A stretch of DNA of 5,069 nt from JANYHF01 sp031393505 (GTDB lineage: Bacteria > Pseudomonadota > Alphaproteobacteria > Rhizobiales > Hyphomicrobiaceae): NCBI GenBank assembly GCA_031393505.1, contig JANMVX010000093.1, positions 1-5,069 on the forward strand, written 5' to 3'. Of the stretch, positions 1-5,069 are shown in pieces (within the stretch, counting starts at the first letter, position 1; every line of letters starts with the position of its first letter). The notes beneath the pieces were generated by a model that was not told the DNA's origin, did not search any database, and was given only the letters and a program-made list of their open reading frames with translations. A program made the position numbers and the translations under genes.

Positions 1-65
1 GACCCGTGGGTCGCCCTCTGGCGGCGTGCCGTGCATTGGGAGGGCGACCCACGGGTCGCCCCTAC
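1..65. repeat. Dimeric palindromic repeat, family 1, copy 1 (left end cut by window)
   Basis: Bases 1-17 and 41-57 are perfect inverted copies of each other (17 bp) around a 23-base spacer (18-40). The right arm is itself a perfect hairpin: GGGCGACCC (42-50), an AC loop, then GGGTCGCCC (53-61). The right arm ends in TCGCCCCTAC (56-65), the same terminal sequence as the copy at 3651-3721, so the left arm probably continues as GTAGGGGC just outside the window. The architecture resembles REP/BIME-type extragenic palindromes. The right end overlaps the 3' end of the flavoprotein gene and provides its stop codon. There is no U-tract on the gene's strand, so a simple intrinsic terminator is not supported. 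The repeat is directly visible; family membership is based on only two copies. Confidence 0.85.
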
Positions 66-1288
66 GCCGATGCCGCCGTCTCAACAAACGCTAACGCCCC
101 CCGCGCCGCCGCCGCGCCTGTCGAGAAGCACGCCTGCAACAGATACCCGCCCGTGGGTGCATCCCAATCGATCATTTCGCCGGCGGCGAATACGCCGGGG
201 ACCGCCTTCAGCATGTAGTGCTCGTCGAGTGCGTCCCAGGCGATGCCGCCAGCCGTCGAAATGGCGCGCTCGATAGGGCTGAGGCCGGTGATGGTCAGGG
301 GTACGGATTTCATGGCAGCGGCGAGTTCGTCCGGCTCGCCCGGCAGAGCTTTGCCGTGCCCCTCATGCAGCAGCCCGATGGCGGCTGGCGACAGCGCCAC
401 AGCCTTGCGGAGGTGATTGCCCAGGCTGAGTTTTCCGCGCGGCCGCGACAGTGCGCCGGTGAGCTGCGAATGATCGAGATCGGGGCGCAGATCGAGGGTG
501 ATGATGCAACCCGAGCCGGCAGCTAGCCGCTCACGGATCATCGGCCCGAGCGCATAGATCGCTCCGCCTTCCAGCCCATGCTCCGTAATCAGCGCTTCTC
601 CGCGCTGCGTGTTTTTGCCAACGGACACCGCAATCCGTTTCAACGGCGCGCCGGCAAAGCGTGTGCGGATGAACTCCGACCAGGCAACCCGCACGCCGCA
701 ATTGGCGGGTTGTAGCGGCGTTATCGCAACGCCTCGCTCAGCCAGAATCGGAACCCAGCCACCATCCGAGCCGAGCTTAGGCCAGGAAGCGCCGCCGAGC
801 GCGAGAATGGTTGCGTCGGCGACAACAGCAACTTTGCGGCCGTCATTGGCGATGAAGGACAAGGCTCCGCCGTCATCCCATCCGATCCAGCGCAAACCCC
901 GCTCCAGCCGCACGCCCATCTCACCGAGCCGCCCGAGCCAGGCGCGCAACAGCGGCGAGGCTTTCATGGGCTTGGGAAAGACGCGCCCGCTGGTGCCGAC
1001 AAACGTCTCCTGCCCCAGGTCGTCCGCCCACGCCCTGAGCGTTGCGGGAGGCAGGGCTTCGATGGCGGCACGAAGGTGCTCTTTGAGCGGCCCATAACGA
1101 TCTAAAAACGCCGGCATCGGCTCACGGTGCGTCAGGTTCAGCCCGCCCCGTCCCGCGAGCAAAAACTTGCGCCCCGGATTGGGCATGCGGTCGTAAACCG
1201 TCACGACCATGCCGGAGCGGACGAGCGTTTCGGCCGCCATCAGCCCAGCCGGCCCGCCGCCGATGACGGCGATGTTCTTTTTGGTCAT
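62..1288 (-). CDS. FAD-dependent flavoprotein, HI0933/YhiN superfamily, TIGR03862-like
   Basis: A 408-residue protein predicted to be a soluble cytoplasmic FAD enzyme. The N-terminus is a Rossmann dinucleotide-binding fold with GGGPAG at residues 10-15 and an acidic D33 after the second strand, where ribose is usually bound. GRKFLLAGRGGLNLTH at 39-54 is the HI0933-family signature in the 'GRGGLNLTH' form, which I associate with TIGR03862 rather than with YhiN itself. Further family motifs are ILALGGASWPKLGSDG (161-176), GLSPIERAISTAGGI (335-349) and the C-terminal FAD-contact segment AGEMIDWDAPTGGYLLQACF (369-388). Length looks normal and the gene intact. HI0933 relatives include an aminoacetone oxidase, but this subgroup's substrate is not known to me, so no reaction is assigned. 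An in-frame TTG at 1306 would add six residues; the ATG at 1288 is preferred because the Rossmann strand begins just after it, although no strong ribosome-binding site is visible. The TAG stop (62-64) lies inside the palindromic repeat. The gene starts 33 bases downstream of composite element A. Confidence 0.94.
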   Translation of the reverse strand: MTKKNIAVIGGGPAGLMAAETLVRSGMVVTVYDRMPNPGRKFLLAGRGGLNLTHREPMPAFLDRYGPLKEHLRAAIEALPPATLRAWADDLGQETFVGTSGRVFPKPMKASPLLRAWLGRLGEMGVRLERGLRWIGWDDGGALSFIANDGRKVAVVADATILALGGASWPKLGSDGGWVPILAERGVAITPLQPANCGVRVAWSEFIRTRFAGAPLKRIAVSVGKNTQRGEALITEHGLEGGAIYALGPMIRERLAAGSGCIITLDLRPDLDHSQLTGALSRPRGKLSLGNHLRKAVALSPAAIGLLHEGHGKALPGEPDELAAAMKSVPLTITGLSPIERAISTAGGIAWDALDEHYMLKAVPGVFAAGEMIDWDAPTGGYLLQACFSTGAAAARGALAFVETAASA

Positions 1289-1321
1289 TGTGGAGTCAAA
1301 TCTCAAAACACGGGAAGGGCC

Positions 1322-1536
1322 CTCCTCTCCCCTTCGCTACTTCGCGAAGGGGAGAGGAGACCGCGCCTCGCAGCCGACCTTTGGGAGGCAAGAGCTGCGC
1401 GGTCGGTGAGGGGCAGCCGCTTGCTCGGGACTTCTCACCACCAGTACGGAGCAAGCGGCTGCCCCTCATCTGTCGCTGGTTCCTCGCTGCGCTCGGGCGA
1501 CTTCTTCTCCCCTCGCAAAGAGGCGAGGGGAGAAGA
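1322..1536. repeat. Composite multi-hairpin repeat, family 2, copy A
   Basis: This element fills most of the gap between the molybdoenzyme stop and the flavoprotein start. It holds four helices in order. Hairpin 1 is a perfect 16-bp stem, 1322-1337 with 1344-1359, and a 6-base loop. A 7-bp helix, ACCGCGC (1360-1366) with GCGCGGT (1397-1403), encloses a 30-base segment. The central hairpin is a perfect 20-bp stem, 1407-1426 with 1449-1468, and a 22-base loop. Hairpin 3 is a perfect 14-bp stem, 1503-1516 with 1523-1536, and a 6-base loop. The same order and orientation recur at 4814-5033, including a 20-base identical block (1398-1417 versus 4889-4908) and a 23-base one (1444-1466 versus 4936-4958). 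It encodes no plausible protein. It looks like a REP-derived or MITE-like non-autonomous intergenic element; no transposase is present. Exact outer borders are uncertain by a few bases. Confidence 0.88.
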
Positions 1537-1553
1537 GAAGTGCGCACCGCCGC

Positions 1554-3593
1554 TTACGCCGGTGACACGTCCACCGGGGTGTCGTTGTAGCACGCCCCCC
1601 TGGCCAGATCGGCATCTTCGCTCGCCGACACCAGCGCCGAGATCGTCTGCCCGTTCGGCGAACTCGCCAGCCACGCGCCCTTTTCCGACGACACCACACC
1701 GCGCCTCACTGCGTCTGTCACGTGCAGGGCTAAGAACACCTCGCCCAGCGCGTTCCAGACCCGCACCTTTGCCCCATCCGCCAACTTGCGATCAACCGCA
1801 TCGGCCGGATGCATCAACAGCGGCGGAGCGGTCAGCGACGGCTTCATGCCACCGAACGTCGACGAAATCCGCCGGTCGGACGCGGGCGAAATCAGCGCCA
1901 GCGGGAATTTTTCGTCGCGCTCCCGATACTCCGGCAACAGGGCGTGCGCACCCCAGCGTTGCGCCAGCACCTCGGATTTCAGCTCGACCTTTCCTGACGG
2001 AGTCTTGGGCCGAACGTTGTCGTACAGCACCAGCGGCTGGCCATCCGCGCCCAACATCTGCAGCGGCTTCTCGATTGGCACCTGTCTACCTGTTACGCCA
2101 CCAAGCCGGGGATCGGTCGCATTCACCGCATCGTCCATCAGCGCGGCATCGCTGGCCTGCATCACCTCGTCCGTGAAGCCAAAGCGTGCGGCAAGCCGCC
2201 GGAAAATCTCCGTGTTCGGCAGCGCCTCGCCTTGCGGCGGGATGACGGCGTCGGCGCGCTGCAGCCAATGATGACCATAGGCGGCGTAGAGATCGGCGTA
2301 CTCGAAGTGCGTGGCGGCCGGCAGCACGATGTCGCAATAGGCCATGCTCTCGGTCATCGAAATGTCGATGCCAACCAGGAACACATCTTCGCGCGCCAAC
2401 CCTTTTCGCAAGAGGTTTTGATCCGGATGCACCACAATCGGGTTGTGGTTGTAGATAATCGCCGCGCGGATCGGCGGGTCGATGCCATCCTCGGCCAGGT
2501 AGCGGCCGAGATCCTTAATATTCAACGTGCGCGTGGCCGCCGGGGCCAGATCCGGGCGCGTGAGCTTGTCACCGGTCTTAGGGAACGAATTGCCCGCTCC
2601 CGCTACGATCCCGCTGCCCTTGCCGAGTTTGCCCAGCAACGGCCACAGCGCATAAGCAGCGCGCACGCCGCTGCCGCCATTGCGCCCGCGCTCCCAGCCA
2701 TTTCCTGGCGCCATGACCGCCCGCTTGGCCTCGATCAGCCACTGCGCGAACGTGGTGATGTCGGCCGCTGGCACGCCGCAAATCGCCTCCGCCGTTGCCG
2801 GCGGGAACGCACGGGCACGGGCCATGTACTCGTCGAATCCGAGCACGTTGGCGGCGATGAACGCCTTGTCCAACCCGCCCAGCCGCTCGATTTCGACCGC
2901 AACGGAAAACGCCAACACAACGTCCGTACTGGGCCTTGGCGCCAGATGCAGATCAGCCTGCTCGGCGATCTTGGTGCGGAGCGGATCAATCACCACCAGC
3001 CGCCCGCCTTTTCGCAAGGCCTGGCGCACCCGTCGCACCACATGCAGGTTGGCGACCGTCGCGTTGTTGCCCCAGATGACGTTGAGATCGGCATCGCCGC
3101 ACAGTTCCGGCGGGCAGCCGGGGACGGGGCCGAACAGACCGGCCCAGGCCTGACCGCGCACCGCGCCGCAGAGCGAGCCGCGGAAAAGTTGAGTTGCGCC
3201 GAGCTTGTGGAAGAAGCGCGCCGACAAACTATCGCCCTGCACCATGCCGTGCGGGCCGGCGTAGTTGAACGGCAGTACCGTCTGCGGGCCGTGCTTGGCG
3301 ATGGCCTTGCTCAGCCCGGCATGGATGGCGTCGAGCGCCGCGTCCCAAGAGATGCGCTCAAACTTGCCCGATCCCTTCGGCCCGGTGCGCCGCATCGGAT
3401 ACAGCAGCCGCTCGCCGCCATGCACGAACTCCGGCATGTCGCGCGCCACCTTGCTGCAGATGACGCCCTCGGTGAACGGCGAGTTTTCGCGCCCGCGCAC
3501 TTTGGAAATGCGGCCGTTCTCGACCGTCACGGTTAACGCGCAGGTGTCGGGGCAATCGAGCGTGCAGGTGGAGGCGTGTTCGGTTGTGGTCAT
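1554..3593 (-). CDS. Molybdopterin oxidoreductase with N-terminal [4Fe-4S] domain (MopB_3-like)
   Basis: A 679-residue member of the DMSO-reductase superfamily, expected to bind a bis-pterin molybdenum (or tungsten) cofactor. Residues 1-57 form the Fe4S4 domain with C10-x3-C14-x3-C18-x27-C46 followed by S47-K48. In related enzymes a basic residue after the last cysteine lies between cluster and pterin. The catalytic domain follows (about 58-470). GSLCGAVRG at 139-147 is where the metal ligand should lie, making C142 the likely ligand. Other family segments are IDPLRTKIAEQADLHLAPRP (202-221), TESMAYCDIVLPAATHFEYAD (414-434), and a C-terminal pterin-binding domain (about 565-675) with HPADA (595-599) and LADGAKVRVWNALGEV (604-619). 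There is no twin-arginine leader, so a cytoplasmic enzyme is inferred. The ATG at 3593 is chosen because it starts just before the first cysteine and has GAGG (3599-3602) five bases upstream. An in-frame GTG at 3671 would make the leader run through a palindrome. No electron-transfer subunit gene is adjacent. Substrate unknown. Confidence 0.95.
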   Translation of the reverse strand: MTTTEHASTCTLDCPDTCALTVTVENGRISKVRGRENSPFTEGVICSKVARDMPEFVHGGERLLYPMRRTGPKGSGKFERISWDAALDAIHAGLSKAIAKHGPQTVLPFNYAGPHGMVQGDSLSARFFHKLGATQLFRGSLCGAVRGQAWAGLFGPVPGCPPELCGDADLNVIWGNNATVANLHVVRRVRQALRKGGRLVVIDPLRTKIAEQADLHLAPRPSTDVVLAFSVAVEIERLGGLDKAFIAANVLGFDEYMARARAFPPATAEAICGVPAADITTFAQWLIEAKRAVMAPGNGWERGRNGGSGVRAAYALWPLLGKLGKGSGIVAGAGNSFPKTGDKLTRPDLAPAATRTLNIKDLGRYLAEDGIDPPIRAAIIYNHNPIVVHPDQNLLRKGLAREDVFLVGIDISMTESMAYCDIVLPAATHFEYADLYAAYGHHWLQRADAVIPPQGEALPNTEIFRRLAARFGFTDEVMQASDAALMDDAVNATDPRLGGVTGRQVPIEKPLQMLGADGQPLVLYDNVRPKTPSGKVELKSEVLAQRWGAHALLPEYRERDEKFPLALISPASDRRISSTFGGMKPSLTAPPLLMHPADAVDRKLADGAKVRVWNALGEVFLALHVTDAVRRGVVSSEKGAWLASSPNGQTISALVSASEDADLARGACYNDTPVDVSPA

Positions 3594-3598
3594 GGCGG

Positions 3599-3602
3599 CC
3601 TC
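3599..3602 (-). promoter_or_regulatory. Ribosome-binding site supporting the ATG at 3593
   Basis: GAGG on the minus strand, with a 5-base spacer (CCGCC) to the ATG at 3593-3591. It is modest, but with the conserved cysteine motif beginning at residue 10 it supports this start over the in-frame GTG at 3671. Confidence 0.5.
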
Positions 3603-3650
3603 GCTGGGTGAGGAGTTTGCTTCTTGCCTAACACAATAGCAGCCAGACGC

Positions 3651-3721
3651 GTAGGGGCGAGCAGCGCTCACCCTCTATCTGCTCGGCATGCTGCGCGAGG
3701 GCGAGCGGTGCTCGCCCCTAC
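3651..3721. repeat. Dimeric palindromic repeat, family 1, copy 2 (complete)
   Basis: Arms 3651-3674 and 3698-3721 are inverted copies that match at 22 of 24 positions, with a 23-base spacer (3675-3697). The outer ends are GTAGGGGCGA and TCGCCCCTAC. The right arm forms its own hairpin, GGGCGAGC, GGT loop, GCTCGCCC. The left arm forms a weaker one spoiled by two substitutions. The element lies between the small membrane-protein gene, which ends at 3745, and the molybdoenzyme gene, which starts at 3593. Spacer length and outer ends equal those of the copy at 1-65, but the hairpin core differs. No U-tract follows on the minus strand, so it is not a standard intrinsic terminator. It is probably a REP/BIME-like extragenic element. 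Confidence 0.88.
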
Positions 3722-3744
3722 CAACTGGCGTCGGTAAACAATCG

Positions 3745-4104
3745 CTACAAAAACAAAAACCCGGCCGCCGCCAGCAGCACCACGAACAGGATCCAGTCGC
3801 GGACGTTCATGCGCACAATGCCAACGACCAGCTTCGGCATATCTCGGAAGCCGAACTTGACGATCGGCACCAGGCCTTGGGCCAGAAACAGGATGCAGAC
3901 CCACGCCATAATCTGGCCGAACTGACCGGAGCTGGCATCGCTGCCCGCCCCGACCTCATGAGCGGCCATCAGCACGCTACCGTAAAACGTTGCGATGGCC
4001 GCCAGCCCCGTCAGCAACATCAGGCCCGGCCCGGCGATCGGCTGCAGGGCGCCGAAGAACGGTTTGCGCTTCGGCGCGACGGCTGGCTTCAGCGGGCGGC
4101 TCAT
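3745..4104 (-). CDS. Small integral membrane protein, three predicted helices, unrecognised
   Basis: A 119-residue hydrophobic protein whose family I do not recognise. The basic N-terminus (KPAVAPKRK, residues 6-14) is followed by hydrophobic segments at about 27-48, 64-83 and 103-119. The loop after the first helix (49-62) has acidic residues and no basic ones, and the loop between helices two and three carries K83, R87, K91, R98 and R102. By the positive-inside rule this suggests a cytoplasmic N-terminus and the last helix ending the protein (FLFL) on the outer side. No catalytic or metal-binding motif is evident. The ATG at 4104 is chosen because AAGG (4113-4116) lies 8 bases upstream; an in-frame TTG at 4110 would add two residues but sits closer to that site. 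Codon pattern resembles the neighbours, and the gene lies 84 bases after the DUF1772 gene on the same strand. The two may be co-transcribed, but nothing in the sequence links their roles. Confidence 0.8.
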   Translation of the reverse strand: MSRPLKPAVAPKRKPFFGALQPIAGPGLMLLTGLAAIATFYGSVLMAAHEVGAGSDASSGQFGQIMAWVCILFLAQGLVPIVKFGFRDMPKLVVGIVRMNVRDWILFVVLLAAAGFLFL

Positions 4105-4112
4105 CGGCAAGA

Positions 4113-4116
4113 CCTT
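4113..4116 (-). promoter_or_regulatory. Ribosome-binding site supporting the ATG at 4104
   Basis: AAGG on the minus strand with an 8-base spacer to the ATG at 4104-4102. It favours this ATG over the TTG six bases upstream, and its presence adds weight to the small membrane protein being a real gene. Confidence 0.5.
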
Positions 4117-4188
4117 GGGTTGAGGACGTGCCGAAAGGCTAGTTGACGGAGGTTAATGAAGCGGTAACTGCGATTTCGGTTTCGAACG

Positions 4189-4698
4189 TTAACGCTTTGA
4201 TGTGCTCGTCTCGACCGTGTGCAGCTCAAAGCCGGCCAAGATCAGCAGCGCGAAACTGAGAAGGTTGATCGGGGTACGGATGGCGTTCAGAAGCGCCCAT
4301 TGATCGCGCGCCTTTTGCCAATCGGCCGGCGGATTGGCGGGGTCCCAGGATTTCACCAGCTCGTTTATAGGCACGTTCAGGATGATGGTGAACAGGCTGA
4401 CGCCAAAGAAGAATAGCAGCCAGCCGAGGAACGTCAGCCGCCAATAGGCGCTGCCGGTATGCCGCCACAGGCGGATCAGCGGATAGAGCGGCAGCAGCAT
4501 CGCAATGGTGGCGACGGCGATGACGCCGGTCGGGAAAGCGTCAAGATTGATGATGAGGCCGCGCTCCACGGTGGCATAGGCCGAGGCGCCGAGCGTGTTC
4601 AGCGTTGGCAGCACGCCCTGGGCGAAGGCGTAGAGCAGGCCCGCGAACAGGCCGACGCAAAATGTGGAGATGAGATGGATGATCTTGATTGAGCGCAT
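4189..4698 (-). CDS. DUF1772 / anthrone-oxygenase-like membrane protein
   Basis: A 169-residue integral membrane protein with four predicted helices at about 7-28, 57-77, 88-107 and 141-158, the usual size and layout for DUF1772 (PF08592). The segment after the third helix is the best family signature: NVPINELVKSWD (108-119), then W127, W134 and N138, then RT at 141-142 leading into the last helix. Some fungal DUF1772 proteins are anthrone oxygenases in polyketide pathways. Most bacterial members are uncharacterised, and no polyketide genes are nearby, so I do not assign that activity. The ATG at 4698 is well supported by a strong purine-rich ribosome-binding site (4705-4713). The C-terminus is short and polar (HTVETSTSKR), predicted cytoplasmic if the basic N-terminus is inside. 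It is the first gene of the minus-strand series visible here, and its promoter should lie in about 4714-4813, or beyond element B. I could not pick out convincing -35/-10 boxes. Confidence 0.92.
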   Translation of the reverse strand: MRSIKIIHLISTFCVGLFAGLLYAFAQGVLPTLNTLGASAYATVERGLIINLDAFPTGVIAVATIAMLLPLYPLIRLWRHTGSAYWRLTFLGWLLFFFGVSLFTIILNVPINELVKSWDPANPPADWQKARDQWALLNAIRTPINLLSFALLILAGFELHTVETSTSKR

Positions 4699-4704
4699 GT
4701 GATG

Positions 4705-4713
4705 CCCCCCTCT
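4705..4713 (-). promoter_or_regulatory. Strong ribosome-binding site for the DUF1772 gene
   Basis: AGAGGGGGG on the minus strand with a 6-base spacer to the ATG at 4698-4696. It is the clearest ribosome-binding site in the window and fixes this start. Confidence 0.75.
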
Positions 4714-4790
4714 GGGCGCAATAGGCGCCGACGGGAACAGAGCACATCTGAGGTGCTGTCGGATAGATCCAGACGATCCAACAAACGCCG

Positions 4791-4810
4791 CAGCGCGCGG
4801 TTGCGCGCTG
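4791..4810. repeat. Short perfect GC-rich hairpin beside element B
   Basis: CAGCGCGC (4791-4798) pairs perfectly with GCGCGCTG (4803-4810) around a GGTT loop. It ends three bases before the composite element B. No equivalent sits beside copy A, so it is probably not part of the repeat family. It could be a leader structure or a binding palindrome for the DUF1772 gene; there is no direct evidence for either. Confidence 0.6.
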
Positions 4811-4813
4811 GAC

Positions 4814-5033
4814 TCTCCTCTCCCCTCGCCACTTCGCGAGGGGAGAGGAGACCGCGTCTCGCAGGCGCTTCTTCAGCGCCAAGAGCCACGCGGTCGGTGA
4901 GGGGCAGCGGCTGGCTCCGAACTCTCTCGCCACTTGTACGGAGCAAGCGGCTGCCCCTTGTCACCTTTTTCCTCGGCTTCGCCTCGGAGCGACATCCTCT
5001 CCCCTTCGCGAAGAAAGTGCGAAGGGGAGAGGA
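4814..5033. repeat. Composite multi-hairpin repeat, family 2, copy B
   Basis: Second copy of the element at 1322-1536, in the same orientation. Hairpin 1 is a perfect 16-bp stem, 4814-4829 with 4836-4851. The nested unit has ACCGCGT (4851-4857) with ACGCGGT (4888-4894) outside GGCGCT (4864-4869) with AGCGCC (4875-4880). The central hairpin is 4901-4919 with 4939-4957, pairing at 17 of 19 positions, extended by GGTGA/TCACC (4896-4900 with 4961-4965) across a 3-base bulge. Hairpin 3 is a perfect 15-bp stem, 4995-5009 with 5019-5033, and a 9-base loop. Together with 4699-4813 and 5034-5069 it makes up the 371-base gene-free right end of the window. Apart from this element, the ribosome-binding site and the short hairpin at 4791-4810, I see nothing definite there. 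Confidence 0.88.
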
Positions 5034-5069
5034 GAAGACCGCACGCACTTCGTCCCCAAACGAAAACGG

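Noticed and set aside
1503..1536. Hairpin 3 of element A as an intrinsic terminator for the molybdoenzyme gene
   Set aside because: It is well placed, 17 bases after the stop, and strong, but no U-tract follows on the minus strand and the same hairpin type occurs upstream of another gene. A blocking role is possible but not shown.
1322..1536. Possible CRISPR array or tandem repeat array
   Set aside because: The repeats are inverted stems of different sequence in a fixed composite layout, not evenly spaced direct repeats with unique spacers, and there are no cas genes.
1127..3536. Two long plus-strand open frames (1127-2176 and 2232-3536) opposite the flavoprotein and molybdoenzyme
   Set aside because: They lie mostly antisense to genes with clear family motifs. 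Their translations are rich in Arg, Pro and Ala without domain structure, as expected for antisense frames in GC-rich DNA.
3594..3671. 26-residue N-terminal extension of the molybdoenzyme from a GTG at 3671
   Set aside because: The GTG lies within the left arm of the palindromic repeat and the extension shows no targeting signal. The ATG at 3593 has a ribosome-binding site and sits just before the conserved first cysteine.
4714..4790. Candidate promoter for the DUF1772 gene (TTGTTG with TATCCG on the minus strand)
   Set aside because: The spacing is only 13 bases and the -10 match is poor, so it falls below what can be supported.
4541..5048. Minus-strand open frames running through composite element B
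   Set aside because: They translate hairpin repeats, and the same kind of low-complexity peptide appears opposite copy A. No start context or domain supports a gene.
1..5069. Transposon or integrated island carrying these genes
   Set aside because: There is no transposase, integrase, tRNA gene or target-site duplication, and all four genes look alike in composition.

Overview
The window is GC-rich chromosomal DNA, probably from an alphaproteobacterium of the Hyphomicrobiales (Rhizobiales) type. That guess rests on base composition, the protein families present and the REP-like intergenic palindromes; there is no rRNA or other marker to settle it. Four protein genes all lie on the minus strand, so transcription runs from high to low coordinates. 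No RNA gene, insertion sequence, integrase or CRISPR array is visible.

In transcription order the genes are: a DUF1772 / anthrone-oxygenase-like four-helix membrane protein (4698-4189); an unrecognised 119-residue membrane protein with three predicted helices (4104-3745); a 679-residue molybdopterin oxidoreductase with an N-terminal [4Fe-4S] motif and no Tat signal (3593-1554); and a 408-residue FAD flavoprotein of the HI0933/YhiN superfamily, closest to the TIGR03862 group (1288-62). No shared pathway is evident. The molybdoenzyme has no electron-transfer partner subunit beside it, and the gaps of 84, 151 and 265 bases, two of them filled by palindromes, argue against one tightly coupled operon.

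The intergenic DNA is the most structured part. Two repeat families occur, each in two copies. Family 1 is a short head-to-head pair of hairpins (1-65, cut by the window start, and 3651-3721). Both copies have a 23-base spacer and end in GTAGGGGCGA / TCGCCCCTAC. Each copy's two arms match one another closely although the hairpin cores differ between copies. The copy at 1-65 supplies the flavoprotein's TAG stop codon. Family 2 is a composite element of about 215-220 bases (1322-1536 and 4814-5033), with two terminal hairpins, a nested hairpin and a long central hairpin. Between its copies several helices change on both arms together, which indicates that base-pairing has been kept. The element at 1322-1536 fills most of the gap between the molybdoenzyme and flavoprotein genes; the one at 4814-5033 lies upstream of the DUF1772 gene.

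Nothing here clearly amounts to a new defence or mobile system. The best leads are the two structured repeat families and the partnerless molybdoenzyme.
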